A DNA stretch of 64,000 nucleotides from JAEXNA01 sp037189585 (GCA_037189585.1 JBBCJA010000025.1:1-64000), one strand, 5' to 3'. Positions 8,961-17,823 are shown, counted from the stretch's first letter. The notes: generated by a model not told the origin, from the sequence alone. Numbers and translations: made by a program.

Positions 8961-9401
8961 CTAAGACGCGACGGTAGGCCATCCCTCGGCGGCGACGTCG
9001 TGAACGGGGTCCAGAAGAAGAAGACCTTCCATATCCTCGTGGCGAGCCAATACTGGCGGATGGAATTTGAGTCTGTCCCGAGTGTGGCCAGCCAAAGTCT
9101 CGTGCTGTTCGAGCACCGGCCCCTCGCTGAGCAGCCCCTCGGAAACCAGCTCTGTCAGAAATGTCTCCACCGCTCCAAGAGCCTGATCCTGTTCGACATC
9201 GTAACTTTCTAACAATAGCCCGCTCAGGGCGTGAGCGGAAAGCGACTGTTGCAAACCAGCCCAGATCAAAGCTCCCGCATCGGTCAGGCTATAATAGTGA
9301 CCCATCTTGAGGTTGACGACGACAACCTCCCCGTCGAGTGTTTCATGAACCACATCGTCCGAATTTATAACGAACCCCATCGGCGAAGTTTTAACCTCCA
9401 T
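8961..9401 (-). CDS. PqqD-like peptide-binding protein
   Basis: A protein of 146 residues if it starts at the ATG at 9399-9401, which follows an AGGAA ribosome-binding site; the frame stays open to 9458. Residues 13-95 match the PqqD winged-helix pattern: VVHETLDGEVVVVNLKMGHY, YSLTDAGALIWAGL, and a C-terminal ELVSEGLL segment. PqqD-type proteins bind the leader of a ribosomal peptide and hand it to a modifying enzyme. Here the 55-residue tail after the domain is unusual. It is divergent to the ABC exporter gene with only 55 bases between starts. No precursor peptide with a convincing leader was seen next to it. Confidence 0.75.
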   Translation of the reverse strand: MEVKTSPMGFVINSDDVVHETLDGEVVVVNLKMGHYYSLTDAGALIWAGLQQSLSAHALSGLLLESYDVEQDQALGAVETFLTELVSEGLLSEGPVLEQHETLAGHTRDRLKFHPPVLARHEDMEGLLLLDPVHDVAAEGWPTVAS

Positions 9402-9456
9402 AAGATCGATTCCTGGCTCGCAGGTCGGAATTCCTTGATGTTGAACGAGGCGACCC

Positions 9457-11154
9457 ATGGTCGGCCGACTTCTACAACTTCTCGACAGTCGTGGTCGACG
9501 GCAGGCCGTGCTGTTAGCCCTTCTCAGCGCGGCCTCGGCTGCTCTGGAGTTAGGGGCGGCCGCCAGTATGGTGGCATTTATGTCAGCCGCCGCGCGTCCC
9601 GACCTTTTGAGCCGTGTTTCCTACTATCAGCATCTTGGGCAGCCCAGCCTCTCGAGCTTGATGATCGGGCTAGGAGTTCTTTGTCTGGTCACCTTGTCTT
9701 CGAGCAATCTTCTGATGAGCCTATGTAACCTGCTCAGCCTGAAGTTTTCTCATGAACAGCAACGCCGCCTGTCGACCCGCCTCTTTCGTCTCTACCTCAA
9801 CCAGCCGTACGAATGGCACCTGCGCCGGCATCCGTCAACGCTTGTTTATCACCTCGGTCAGGCTCGCCAGCTCGCGCCCCAGGGCTTTCTACCGCTTCTC
9901 CAGATCGTTTCTCGTTTTTTTGGCATTCTGGTTCTCGTGGGCGCGCTGCTCAAACTCCGCCCTTTGGTCACGATCGTGGGACTCCTGACCCTAGCGGTCA
10001 TCTATGCGGGAGTCTTCCGTTTCTGCCGCAAACGCTCTCTTGCGACCTACGCGGCGGAATGGGACATCGAGCAGTCGATGGGTCGAACAATAGCCGAGCC
10101 GATGGTAGGGATGCGAGATGTTCGTTTAGCCGCGGGTGAGTCGAGCTACGAAAGCTCCTACTCCGAGCAGCTTGGCGGGATCGCCGAGCAGCAGCGCACA
10201 CGACTGTTCTACTCGGAGGCTCCCCGACTCTTCTTGCAAACCCTGGTCTACTCCGTGCTGCTGGGCTCCGTCGTCCTCCTGGCTATTCTCTATGAAGATG
10301 GAGCTAAAGTGGTGGCTGAGGCGACCTTTTATGCCATCATCGCCTATCGACTGTTGCCGCTGGTTCAGCAAGTTTTGTCGAGCCTGTCGCAACTCGAGCA
10401 CGGAGAGACCATCGAGCGGATGCTTCGCGATGAGCTCAAAGCCTCCATCGCGACCCTCCCCCAGCCGTCGAAGTCGGCGCGACCGCTGGACCGAGAGTGG
10501 AGCTTGCGTGATGTCGACTTCTCTTACGACGACAGGTCCCCCCTCTTTCGAAATCTCAACTTGATCATTCCGCGGGGAGCGTGCATCGGAATCGCGGGTC
10601 CCAGCGGGCACGGGAAGACGACGCTGATCAATCTGCTGATCGGGCTGTTGACTCCTCAGCGAGGAGATATCTTAGCCGACGGGCGTCCCCTCGAAGGCTC
10701 GGAACTTCGCGCCTTCTGGACAACAGTGGGATACGTCCCCCAGGACATCTTTCTGACTGATAACAGCCTGCTCCACAACATCACGCTGGGACAGCCCCTC
10801 GACCATGAACGCGTCCGGGAGGTCGCCAGGCTTTCTCGGCTCGATGAATTCGCCGAAACGCTCCCCCAAGGTTACGAGACAAAAATCGGAGACCGAGGGT
10901 CACGCCTGAGCGGCGGCCAGCGTCAACGACTCGGTATCGCGCGAGCGCTATATCGCCGACCGAGCATCCTGGTTCTCGATGAAGCCACGAGCGCGTTGGA
11001 CCGCGGCCTCGAGGCCGATGTTATCGCTACCATTCGAAGTCTGGCCGGAACCCACACTATTCTCATGGTCGCCCATCAAAGAGCTAGTTTGAACTGTTGT
11101 GACCGCATCTACCGCGTGGAGAAAGGAGAGCTATCCCCCGAAGATGAGCTCTGA
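9457..11154 (+). CDS. ABC exporter, fused membrane and ATPase domains
   Basis: A protein of 565 residues. The N-terminal half has about six hydrophobic segments (from about 15-45, 65-95, 145-190 and 255-310). The ATPase follows: Walker A GPSGHGKT (381-388), Q-loop near VPQD (427-430), signature LSGGQ (484-488), Walker B ILVLDEA (504-510) and an H-loop in VAHQ. This is the layout of MsbA/HlyB-type half-transporters, which work as homodimers in the inner membrane. There is no N-terminal C39 peptidase, so it would not cleave a double-glycine leader itself. GAGG lies nine bases before the ATG. The nucleotidyltransferase gene overlaps its end, and the divergent PqqD-like operon suggests export of that operon's product. 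Confidence 0.92.
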   Translation: MVGRLLQLLDSRGRRQAVLLALLSAASAALELGAAASMVAFMSAAARPDLLSRVSYYQHLGQPSLSSLMIGLGVLCLVTLSSSNLLMSLCNLLSLKFSHEQQRRLSTRLFRLYLNQPYEWHLRRHPSTLVYHLGQARQLAPQGFLPLLQIVSRFFGILVLVGALLKLRPLVTIVGLLTLAVIYAGVFRFCRKRSLATYAAEWDIEQSMGRTIAEPMVGMRDVRLAAGESSYESSYSEQLGGIAEQQRTRLFYSEAPRLFLQTLVYSVLLGSVVLLAILYEDGAKVVAEATFYAIIAYRLLPLVQQVLSSLSQLEHGETIERMLRDELKASIATLPQPSKSARPLDREWSLRDVDFSYDDRSPLFRNLNLIIPRGACIGIAGPSGHGKTTLINLLIGLLTPQRGDILADGRPLEGSELRAFWTTVGYVPQDIFLTDNSLLHNITLGQPLDHERVREVARLSRLDEFAETLPQGYETKIGDRGSRLSGGQRQRLGIARALYRRPSILVLDEATSALDRGLEADVIATIRSLAGTHTILMVAHQRASLNCCDRIYRVEKGELSPEDEL

Positions 11155-12301
11155 CCAGACCTATCCGTTCTTTCCTCAAAAAGATGCGCTCGACTTATTA
11201 AGGGCGGCCCTCGACCCCGATCATCAAAGAGCCCATCAGGCCTGGCTACGCTGGAGACAACTCCACACGCTTCAAGCCTGCGACATCAAGATGAACCGCC
11301 TGATGCCGCTCATCTATCGTCGCTTTCAGCAGGGCGGCCTGGATCCCGACGACCACAGAATCTTAAGAGGGGTTTACCGGTACAACTGGACCCGAAACCA
11401 GCTGGCCCTACGCCAAGCGCGGACGGTCTCCCTACAGCTCCAGGCGGCCGGAATCCAGGTCTTACTTCTCAAGGGGCTCCCGCTCATTCTTGACTACTAT
11501 CGCGACCTAGGTGTCAGGCCTATGTGGGATTTCGATCTTTTAGTCCATCCGGAACGTCAACGAGAAGCGCTAGAACTTCTGTCCAGGCTGGACTGGCATA
11601 ACCACGAGCCTTGCCACGAGGTATGGATAGGCCACGCCTGCGGGTTGCAGGGTCCCGGCAACATCTCGCTTGACCTTCACTGGTTCGTCATGCACTCCAG
11701 TCGTTGGGAGGGCGCCGACGACGACTTTTGGGAGCGTTCGGAAAAGCTCTCGCTTCGCGAGCCCGGTAAAGAGCTGGGTGGTCCCGTCGTGAGGGCTCTT
11801 TGCCCCGAACACCAGCTCATCCATGTCTGTATTCACGGAGCTCGCTTTGATTCGAACCAGGACCTCGGCTGGGTCAGCGACGCTTATCACATCCTGACCA
11901 ACCGAGAGTTGGACTGGGAGCTCGTCCTCGAATCGGCGAAGCGGCACCGAGTTGTCTCGGCCCTTCACCTGGCTCTGTCTTACCTGTGCGACAAACTGCA
12001 TGCCCCCGTTCCCGAGGCTGTGATGGTGCGGCTTGGCGCTGCCCCTAAAACCTGGAGCGACCGACTCTACTTTCATCTCGCGGTCAAAGGGGGTCCCCTG
12101 AATTTCTGGTTGATGCCGGTCCTCGACTATCTGCGCTGGCAGCCCCAACCGACTCTTCTCAACTTCCTTGAATATCTTCGCCAACGCTGGTTTCTGGCCA
12201 GAACTTTCCACATTCCGTTCTCGGCCGCCCAGCGAATAGCGATGCGTGCCGTGAAATGGGCTCAGAATCGAATCTCGGCGGATTCGAAGCCCTCTCGCTG
12301 A
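11144..12301 (+). CDS. uncharacterised family-5 nucleotidyltransferase
   Basis: A protein of 385 residues starting at an ATG inside the end of the ABC gene (11-base overlap, so translationally coupled). The core GIQVLLLKGLPLILDYY followed by RPMWDFDLLV (K110-G111; D129 and D131) is the signature of the NTP_transf_5 family, a polymerase-beta-like nucleotidyltransferase fold in which the two aspartates bind metal. The remainder is helical. Members occur mostly beside HprK-like and PqqD-like genes in peptide and polysaccharide loci; their substrates are largely unknown. The gene order supports assigning it to the same modification/export locus. Confidence 0.8.
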   Translation: MSSDQTYPFFPQKDALDLLRAALDPDHQRAHQAWLRWRQLHTLQACDIKMNRLMPLIYRRFQQGGLDPDDHRILRGVYRYNWTRNQLALRQARTVSLQLQAAGIQVLLLKGLPLILDYYRDLGVRPMWDFDLLVHPERQREALELLSRLDWHNHEPCHEVWIGHACGLQGPGNISLDLHWFVMHSSRWEGADDDFWERSEKLSLREPGKELGGPVVRALCPEHQLIHVCIHGARFDSNQDLGWVSDAYHILTNRELDWELVLESAKRHRVVSALHLALSYLCDKLHAPVPEAVMVRLGAAPKTWSDRLYFHLAVKGGPLNFWLMPVLDYLRWQPQPTLLNFLEYLRQRWFLARTFHIPFSAAQRIAMRAVKWAQNRISADSKPSR

Positions 12302-12328
12302 GACAAGACGAAGCGACGGAGAGAAAGG

Positions 12329-12360
12329 AGATGGCTTTTCTTCGTCAGAAAGGGCCATCT
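12329..12360. promoter_or_regulatory. hairpin immediately upstream of the P-type ATPase start
   Basis: AGATGGC (12329-12335) pairs perfectly with GCCATCT (12354-12360), and inside it TTTTCT pairs with AGAAAG around a five-base loop. The helix ends four bases before the ATG of the ATPase gene, so in the mRNA it would hinder ribosome entry. There is no U-tract, so it is not a standard terminator of the upstream gene. A translational control element for the cation pump is possible; chance cannot be excluded. Confidence 0.4.
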
Positions 12361-12364
12361 TGCT

Positions 12365-15055
12365 ATGAATTCCCCTCCTGTCTCTTGGCATAGCCTTGAC
12401 TTTTTGGCTGTGGCCGAGAGTCAGAAGAGTTCTCTTGAGGGCCTGTCTCGCGAACAAGCGCGACAACGCCTGAAGACTCATGGCGCCAACGAGCTTTCCT
12501 CATTGCCTCCCCCAAACGCCCTTTGGGTGCTGTTACACCAGTTCCAGAGCCCTCTCATCTATATTCTTTTGGCGGCCGCGGTGGTGACCTTTCTGCTGGG
12601 AGACTACGCCGACTCGACACTGATCCTGGTAGCGGTCAGCCTGAACGCGGTCATCGGCTTCATTCAAGAATGGAAGGCCGAACATTCCGCTCGAGCCTTG
12701 ATGAAGCTGGTCTCGCCCAAGGCTCGGGTTGTACGCGATGGAAGGGAGCAGACCATCGAAAGCAAGGGACTTATTCCCGGGGACGTGGTGCTCTTGGAAT
12801 CCGGTGTTCGGACGCCGGCCGATCTCAGACTTTTCCAGACCACGACTCTTGCCATCAACGAATCGACTTTGACCGGAGAGTCGATTCCAGTCCACAAAGG
12901 GACCGAGGCGGTGGCCGAAACCGCTCCTTTGGCCGAAAGGCGCTGCATGGCCTACGCCGGAACCGTGGTCACCGCCGGGCGTGGCCGAGGGATCGTTGTC
13001 ACCACGGGAGCCAGAACGGAGCTTGGCACCATCGCCGCGGTGGTCCGAGAGGAAGTCTCGCCAGAAAGCCCGTTGCAACGGCGAATGACTAACTTCGCCC
13101 ACGTCATCGGATATTCCGTCGGGATCGCCGCGGTTTTGGCCTTTGTCGTCGGCATAGCCTCGGGAAAGACAGCTTCCGAGATGGTCCGTGTGGGAGTGGC
13201 GCTTGCCGTGGGAGCGGTCCCTGAAGGCTTACCGGTGGTCTTGATCATCACCCTGGCTTTGGGTGTTCGGCGCATGGCCAAACGTAACGCTATCGTACGA
13301 CGTCTTCCCGCGGTAGAGACTTTAGGTTGTACCAGTGTCATCGGGTCCGACAAGACAGGCACCTTGACGGAAAACCGAATGACCACCATGGATCTGTGGA
13401 CAAGCGATGGGTTCACCAAGGCTCCTTCGGAACGCACCTCGCCGGAGCATCTGGCCTCTCCTTTGAGAGAGACTCTAGAAGCCGGGGTCTTCTCGAACGA
13501 GGCCGAGGTCGATTGGTCCTCCGAGGAGCTCTCCGGTGACGGAGATCCCACCGAAACCGCCCTCTTAGTGGCGGCCTACAAGTTTGGTCTCGAGCCCGCC
13601 CAGGCGCGCCAGCAATGGAAAGAGATCGCGACCATCCCGTTTGAGTCCGAGCGCCAGTTCGCGGCCAGCATCCGCCGCGCTGACGAGGGAGATATACTTT
13701 ACGTCAAAGGTGCTCCAGAGGTGGTGTTAGGCATGTCCAGTCGGCTCCGTAGCGCCGACGGAACGACCGATCTCGATCCCGAAGCCGTTCTGAAAGCCGC
13801 CGACGAAATGGCTTCCAATGGATTACGGGTCTTGGCCATGGCCCGCGGTCGCGCCGAGCTCAAAGGAGAGGGAGGCGAGGTCCTGCCTCCTCGAGAGCTG
13901 ACCTTTCTCGGCTTGCAGGGTATGCTGGACCCTCCCAGGGCCGAGGTCAAAGACGCCATCGAAGGCTGTCGTCAAGCCGGGATCCGGGTGGTAATGATCA
14001 CGGGCGATCATGCACGGACAGCCGTCGCCATCGGAGCGAAGCTAGGCATCGGGGGTGACAACCCCGAGGTATTGACGGGGCGCGAGCTCGACGCCATGTC
14101 CGAAAAAGAGCTACAGGAGCACGCTGAGACGGTCTCGATTTTCGCCCGCGTCTCTCCTCAACACAAGCTGCAGGTGGTCCACGCTTTGCGCGCTCTCGGT
14201 CACGTGGTGGCCGTGACGGGTGACGGGGTCAACGATGCTCCTGCTTTGAAAGCCGCCGATATCGGGGTGGCGATGGGCAAGAGTGGAACGGACGTGGCTC
14301 GTGAAGCCGCGGACATGATCCTGGCCGACGACAATTTCGCCAGTATCTATGCCGCCGTCCACGAAGGTCGGGTGACCTTTGCCAATGTTCGCAAGGTCAC
14401 GTTCTTTTTGGTCTCCACCGGAGCCGCCATCGTCATCATGCTGTTGGCGGCTCTGGTCCTCGGCTGGCCCCTTCCCGTACTTCCCGCCCAGATTCTTTGG
14501 ATCAACCTGGTCACCAGTGGCCTGCAGGACTTAGCCCTGGCCTTCGAGCCGGCCGAGCCCGGTCTCGATGAGAAACCTCCCCGTGATCCCAAAGAAGGGG
14601 TTGTCTCCAAGCTGCTGTGGGAGCGTACGGTGTTGGCGGGCTTCGTCATGGCTATCGGGACCCTGGCCTTGTTCCGCTGGGAATATCTCCGTACGGGCTC
14701 TTTGATAGAGGCCCAAACTATCGCCCTGACCAGCCTGGTTATCTTCATGTTCTTTCACGTGGGGAACGCCCGCTCCGACACCCGCTCACTTTTGCAGATC
14801 AGCCCCATCTCTAACCCACACTTGTTTACGGTTTCGGCGGTCTCCCTCGCGGTCCACGTCGGATGCCTTTATTTCGCTCCGACTCAAGCCTTTCTGTCGG
14901 TTCATCCTCTGGATCCCCCAGCTTGGATAAGGTTGATCGCGGTCGCATCCTCGATCCTCGTGGTCGTGGAGGCTCACAAATGGATCCGGCGGCGTTGGCC
15001 ACTCGAAGGCTCTTTTCGTCAGCGCGAGCGCAAGCACCGGGCCTGGCCCTCCTAG
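12365..15055 (+). CDS. cation-translocating P-type ATPase (P2 type, Ca2+-ATPase-like)
   Basis: A protein of 896 residues. Cation ATPase N-terminal domain at about 6-75, actuator domain with TGES (170-173), membrane helix M4 with VPEGLP (285-290), phosphorylation motif SDKTGTLT with D329, nucleotide-binding KGAPE, hinge TGDGVNDAPAL, and a C-terminal set of membrane helices. The N-terminal domain plus the PEGLP form place it among type II pumps (SERCA/PMR1-like), probably exporting Ca2+ or Mn2+ across the inner membrane; ion choice is inferred. The stop TAG lies inside a CTAG that begins the inverted-repeat element at 15052. A hairpin sits just before the start. Confidence 0.93.
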   Translation: MNSPPVSWHSLDFLAVAESQKSSLEGLSREQARQRLKTHGANELSSLPPPNALWVLLHQFQSPLIYILLAAAVVTFLLGDYADSTLILVAVSLNAVIGFIQEWKAEHSARALMKLVSPKARVVRDGREQTIESKGLIPGDVVLLESGVRTPADLRLFQTTTLAINESTLTGESIPVHKGTEAVAETAPLAERRCMAYAGTVVTAGRGRGIVVTTGARTELGTIAAVVREEVSPESPLQRRMTNFAHVIGYSVGIAAVLAFVVGIASGKTASEMVRVGVALAVGAVPEGLPVVLIITLALGVRRMAKRNAIVRRLPAVETLGCTSVIGSDKTGTLTENRMTTMDLWTSDGFTKAPSERTSPEHLASPLRETLEAGVFSNEAEVDWSSEELSGDGDPTETALLVAAYKFGLEPAQARQQWKEIATIPFESERQFAASIRRADEGDILYVKGAPEVVLGMSSRLRSADGTTDLDPEAVLKAADEMASNGLRVLAMARGRAELKGEGGEVLPPRELTFLGLQGMLDPPRAEVKDAIEGCRQAGIRVVMITGDHARTAVAIGAKLGIGGDNPEVLTGRELDAMSEKELQEHAETVSIFARVSPQHKLQVVHALRALGHVVAVTGDGVNDAPALKAADIGVAMGKSGTDVAREAADMILADDNFASIYAAVHEGRVTFANVRKVTFFLVSTGAAIVIMLLAALVLGWPLPVLPAQILWINLVTSGLQDLALAFEPAEPGLDEKPPRDPKEGVVSKLLWERTVLAGFVMAIGTLALFRWEYLRTGSLIEAQTIALTSLVIFMFFHVGNARSDTRSLLQISPISNPHLFTVSAVSLAVHVGCLYFAPTQAFLSVHPLDPPAWIRLIAVASSILVVVEAHKWIRRRWPLEGSFRQRERKHRAWPS

Positions 15056-15219
15056 AGACCCAACCGGAAACCCGGACCGAGCCAAGCGACGGACATTTCG
15101 GGCAGGCGGAATTGGATGATTTTGCGTAATATCGGGAATATTTGGCAACAATCAGACGATTTCGCATGCACGATAATGGACGAGCTTGGCGACGGGAGGG
15201 TTTCCGGTTGGGTCTCTAG
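15052..15219. mobile_element. CTAG-bounded inverted-repeat element (copy A)
   Basis: Bases 15051-15073 are repeated exactly, inverted, at 15198-15220, so the arms match perfectly over 23 bases. The arm starts CTAGAGACCCAACCGG and each outer end is CTAG (15052-15055 and 15216-15219). The left CTAG provides the TAG stop of the P-type ATPase. The inside is AT-richer than its surroundings and has no credible gene. Removing the element with one CTAG would leave the ATPase stop two bases from the stop of the convergent PP2C gene. The arms match those of the element at 53798-53886. It looks like a non-autonomous miniature transposable element with a CTAG target duplication; a long terminator hairpin is the alternative. 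Confidence 0.65.
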
Positions 15220-15221
15220 GC

Positions 15222-16019
15222 CTAATCCTCTCCGTGAAACAAGACCAGCAACGCGATGTTGTCCTGACCTCCCGGATGACCGTCGACTCCGTCGAGCGCC
15301 GCTTGCGCCAAACTGGTGGCGAACCGACTCGCCCTCCGTTCTAACGCCCCTTGAGGTAGGGACTCCCACAAGTTCTCGATATGGTGTGACAGCAACGAGG
15401 TCTCAGGCTTTCGATAGTGGCACTCGTCGAGCCCATCCGTGTGGAGTGCCAAAAGAGTTCCAGGCTCCAAGGTTAGCTCCACCTGTTCCCACACGTCCGG
15501 ATAGGAAAGCCGGTCCAAGCGCGCATACTCGTTGTTGTGCTGATTGTGGACCGTCCAGCCGGCCTTGGAAAGGGTGGCCAGCGTGCTGTCGCCGGTGGTT
15601 AAAGCCAGCACATAGCCCGACCGCGCGTCGTAGAGCGCCACGATGAGGGTCGTCCCCGACATGACCGGTTCGTACGGTCGCTGAATTTGAAGACATAGCT
15701 CCATCAATTCCCTTCGAGCCCCTTCCTCTCCAGGGCCCATAGAAGGGAAATCTCTTTCCGCCAACCGCTCCAGAAGCCGGTGACTAGCCTCCAAACCGAA
15801 GTGAGAGTCCGCCACCGCCAGAATGTAGAGGTCGCCATGGCGCTTGACCAAAAGCGCGTCCTCGTTGGGGCGGCTCTTGTCGGCCTTGAAGGCGAGCGAC
15901 GGGCTGTCGGCGTCGGCGCCGACGGAAAGACAAGCGGTGACCGGTCCGAGGGAACCGTGGGAGATTTTACCGTACTCGATGTGGTCATGCCCCAGCATCA
16001 AGAGAACATCGGAATTCAC
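15222..16019 (-). CDS. PP2C-family protein phosphatase
   Basis: A protein of 265 residues with a GTG start. PP2C metal-site motifs appear in order: SRPNEDALLV (first metal-site Asp), ILAVADSHFG, SGTTLIVALY, LTTGDSTLA, LLALHTDGLDE and GGQDNIALLVL. The aspartates of the dinuclear Mn/Mg centre are in place, so it should dephosphorylate phospho-Ser/Thr. No membrane segment. It is the last gene of a minus-strand group with a small membrane protein and the AI-2E-type permease. A kinase partner could be the receiver-kinase at 0.1-1.4 kb, but distance makes this a guess. Confidence 0.85.
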   Translation of the reverse strand: MNSDVLLMLGHDHIEYGKISHGSLGPVTACLSVGADADSPSLAFKADKSRPNEDALLVKRHGDLYILAVADSHFGLEASHRLLERLAERDFPSMGPGEEGARRELMELCLQIQRPYEPVMSGTTLIVALYDARSGYVLALTTGDSTLATLSKAGWTVHNQHNNEYARLDRLSYPDVWEQVELTLEPGTLLALHTDGLDECHYRKPETSLLSHHIENLWESLPQGALERRASRFATSLAQAALDGVDGHPGGQDNIALLVLFHGED

Positions 16020-16073
16020 CGGCTGTCCAGGCTTCCATAAGACCGGAATTTACCGTGGGAACTCATCTCGAAC

Positions 16074-16289
16074 CTAATGAAGAGTTCCCCTTATCAATGG
16101 AATGAGCATCAAGATTGTTATGCCCACGAAACTAAATCCCCAGAGAGACCAGAACAGACGGGGATTGTCCGTCCGGCTGACCCAGCCGCTTTCCCGAATG
16201 TAGCCGTGTACCGGTATTCTTCCGAGAATAGCACCAACCACCAAAAGAGCCTGAAAAACCAGGAGAATCATCATCATCTCTTTCGTCAT
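16074..16289 (-). CDS. small two-helix membrane protein
   Basis: A protein of 71 residues from the ATG at 16287-16289; a longer frame exists but its extra N-terminus is charged and unlikely. Two membrane helices: EMMMILLVFQALLVVGAIL and FWSLWGFSFVGITILMLIPL, joined by a short polar loop. No family recognised. It lies 49 bases after the permease gene and 54 before the PP2C gene on the same strand, so it is probably part of that operon. Confidence 0.6.
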   Translation of the reverse strand: MTKEMMMILLVFQALLVVGAILGRIPVHGYIRESGWVSRTDNPRLFWSLWGFSFVGITILMLIPLIRGTLH

Positions 16290-16338
16290 ACGCTCATCTT
16301 CGTCACGCCTAGAAAATTGTCCCACAACGGATACTTGT

Positions 16339-17415
16339 CTAACCCGCCACGGTTCCATCGGGCTGGGGAGGCTCGACTGTGCTCTCAGGATTCTCGGGTG
16401 GAACCGATTCGGGAAGAGTGACTGGGGTCGGCTCCTGTCCCTCCGTCAGTTGTCTCATGCGATGTTTCCACACTTCAAGCAAGGCCGCGGTGGTGGCGAG
16501 GATCACCGGCCCCAGGATGATACCCGAGGCTCCGAACCATCCTACCCCGCCGATGACTCCGAAGAAGGTCATCAAAGGGTGAAGCTGCATGCGAGGCCCG
16601 ACGAGAAACGGGTACAGCACGTTGTCGATGGTGGAGACCACCAGGACGCCCCAAGCCGCCAGGAGAATTCCCTTCCCGACGCTTCCGCTCCAGATGAGAT
16701 AGACCGCGGCGGGAGCCCACACGAGAGCCGCGCCGAGAAACGGCAACAGCGCCAGTACGCTCATGACCATAAACCACAAGAGCGGAGTCGGAAGTCCCAG
16801 CCACCAGAACATCAAGCCGCCCAAACCGCCCTGGATGGTGGCCAGCATCAGACGTCCCCAGATGGTCGCATGAAGAATGTCGGAAATTCGGCTCGTGATC
16901 TGATCGAACTCCTCTTCGGAGAGGGGAAGCCAGGAGCGCAGATAGTCCACCATCAGCTTTCGGTCCCGAAAGAAGAAAAAGAGGCAGAAAGCGGCCACCG
17001 GGAGCTGAGTGACCGCGTTGAGCGAGTTCTTTAAAAGACCCGGGATACGACCGGCGACCTGTCTCAAGCCGTCCTGCACGTCGAGGTACTGACGTAGCGG
17101 GATCTCCTTCCACGGTTCATGCTCGATCCAGTATTGAATGGCGAGGGTCGCTTGCCGCACCAGGAGATCGCTTGCGATCCAAGCGGGAAGGATCAAAATG
17201 CAAGCTACCAGCATAACCGAGATCCCGGCCGCCACATTCGGGTTGTGCATTTTTCGGCTGAAGAAGCGATGAAGCGGACTTCCCACCACGGCGAAAGCCA
17301 GCGCCCAGGCCATGGCGGAAAGAAAGGGAGTCAAAAGCTGATAGCAGCCATACAGTGCCGCCACCACCATGGCGCCGAGGAAGATATAAGAGGCCGGCTG
17401 CCTGGTTTGATTCAC
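16339..17415 (-). CDS. AI-2E family (PerM-type) transporter
   Basis: A protein of 358 residues with a GTG start overlapping the TGA of the preceding small gene. It has about seven to eight hydrophobic segments, with the family's long soluble stretch between the second and third pairs (WIEHEPWKEIPLRQYLDV) and the conserved C-terminal block TIDNVLYPFLVGPRMQLHP and GASGIILGPV. Members are inner-membrane permeases; some export autoinducer-2 and others exchange Na+/H+, so the substrate is not fixed by sequence. A Pro/Glu-rich tail ends the protein. Confidence 0.9.
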   Translation of the reverse strand: MNQTRQPASYIFLGAMVVAALYGCYQLLTPFLSAMAWALAFAVVGSPLHRFFSRKMHNPNVAAGISVMLVACILILPAWIASDLLVRQATLAIQYWIEHEPWKEIPLRQYLDVQDGLRQVAGRIPGLLKNSLNAVTQLPVAAFCLFFFFRDRKLMVDYLRSWLPLSEEEFDQITSRISDILHATIWGRLMLATIQGGLGGLMFWWLGLPTPLLWFMVMSVLALLPFLGAALVWAPAAVYLIWSGSVGKGILLAAWGVLVVSTIDNVLYPFLVGPRMQLHPLMTFFGVIGGVGWFGASGIILGPVILATTAALLEVWKHRMRQLTEGQEPTPVTLPESVPPENPESTVEPPQPDGTVAG

Positions 17416-17678
17416 CCGGGAAACTCCTCGTAGGCCTGAGCCCAGCGTTCGAGGTCCTGAGGCTCCATGTGCTCCATCGTCTCTTGAAAAACCAGCAGCC
17501 CCGTCCTCTCAAAAGCATAGATGTAAGCAGGGTCCGCTCCGTTATCACGCATCGCCTGAATCATCTTATCCCTGGTCTTGAGGTCGTGCTCGGCCAACCG
17601 CCGGCCGAATTCGGCTCGGGCCATTCGTTCCAACTGGTCCTGGGCGTTCTCTTTATCACTGCTATCCTGGTGGCTCAT
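17412..17678 (-). CDS. small helical hypothetical protein
   Basis: A protein of 88 residues, highly charged and predicted almost fully helical (ENAQDQLERMARAEFGRRLA; KMIQAMRDNGADPAYIYAFE). No cysteine, signal or membrane segment. The stop overlaps the permease start by four bases, so translation is coupled. The segment DNGADPAYIYAFERTG is reminiscent of short proteins that follow or precede membrane transporters, but I recognise no family. Confidence 0.65.
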   Translation of the reverse strand: MSHQDSSDKENAQDQLERMARAEFGRRLAEHDLKTRDKMIQAMRDNGADPAYIYAFERTGLLVFQETMEHMEPQDLERWAQAYEEFPG

Positions 17679-17711
17679 TCGCCCCTATTTCCCAGAGAGC
17701 TCGAAGGCCCC

Positions 17712-17741
17712 TCGCGATACAGGCGGACTCTTCGCGATACA
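17712..17741 (+). promoter_or_regulatory. 20-base-spaced direct repeat TCGCGATACA
   Basis: TCGCGATACA occurs at 17712-17721 and again at 17732-17741, exactly two helical turns apart, in the 145-base gap before the SHOCT-domain gene. Such spacing fits two regulator subunits on one DNA face. No -35/-10 pair could be fixed with confidence downstream. A binding site for an unknown activator is plausible. Confidence 0.35.
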
Positions 17742-17823
17742 TCCCAAGCGCGGAGCCGAAAGGCCCCAATTCCACGCCGCACTTAACGAATATGTAACAT
17801 CAAGAAGATAGGATACACGCCAT

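Noticed and set aside
11570..12481. 303-residue minus-strand frame over the nucleotidyltransferase gene
   Set aside because: The plus strand carries the NTP_transf_5 motifs and coupling to the ABC gene; the minus frame has no domain.
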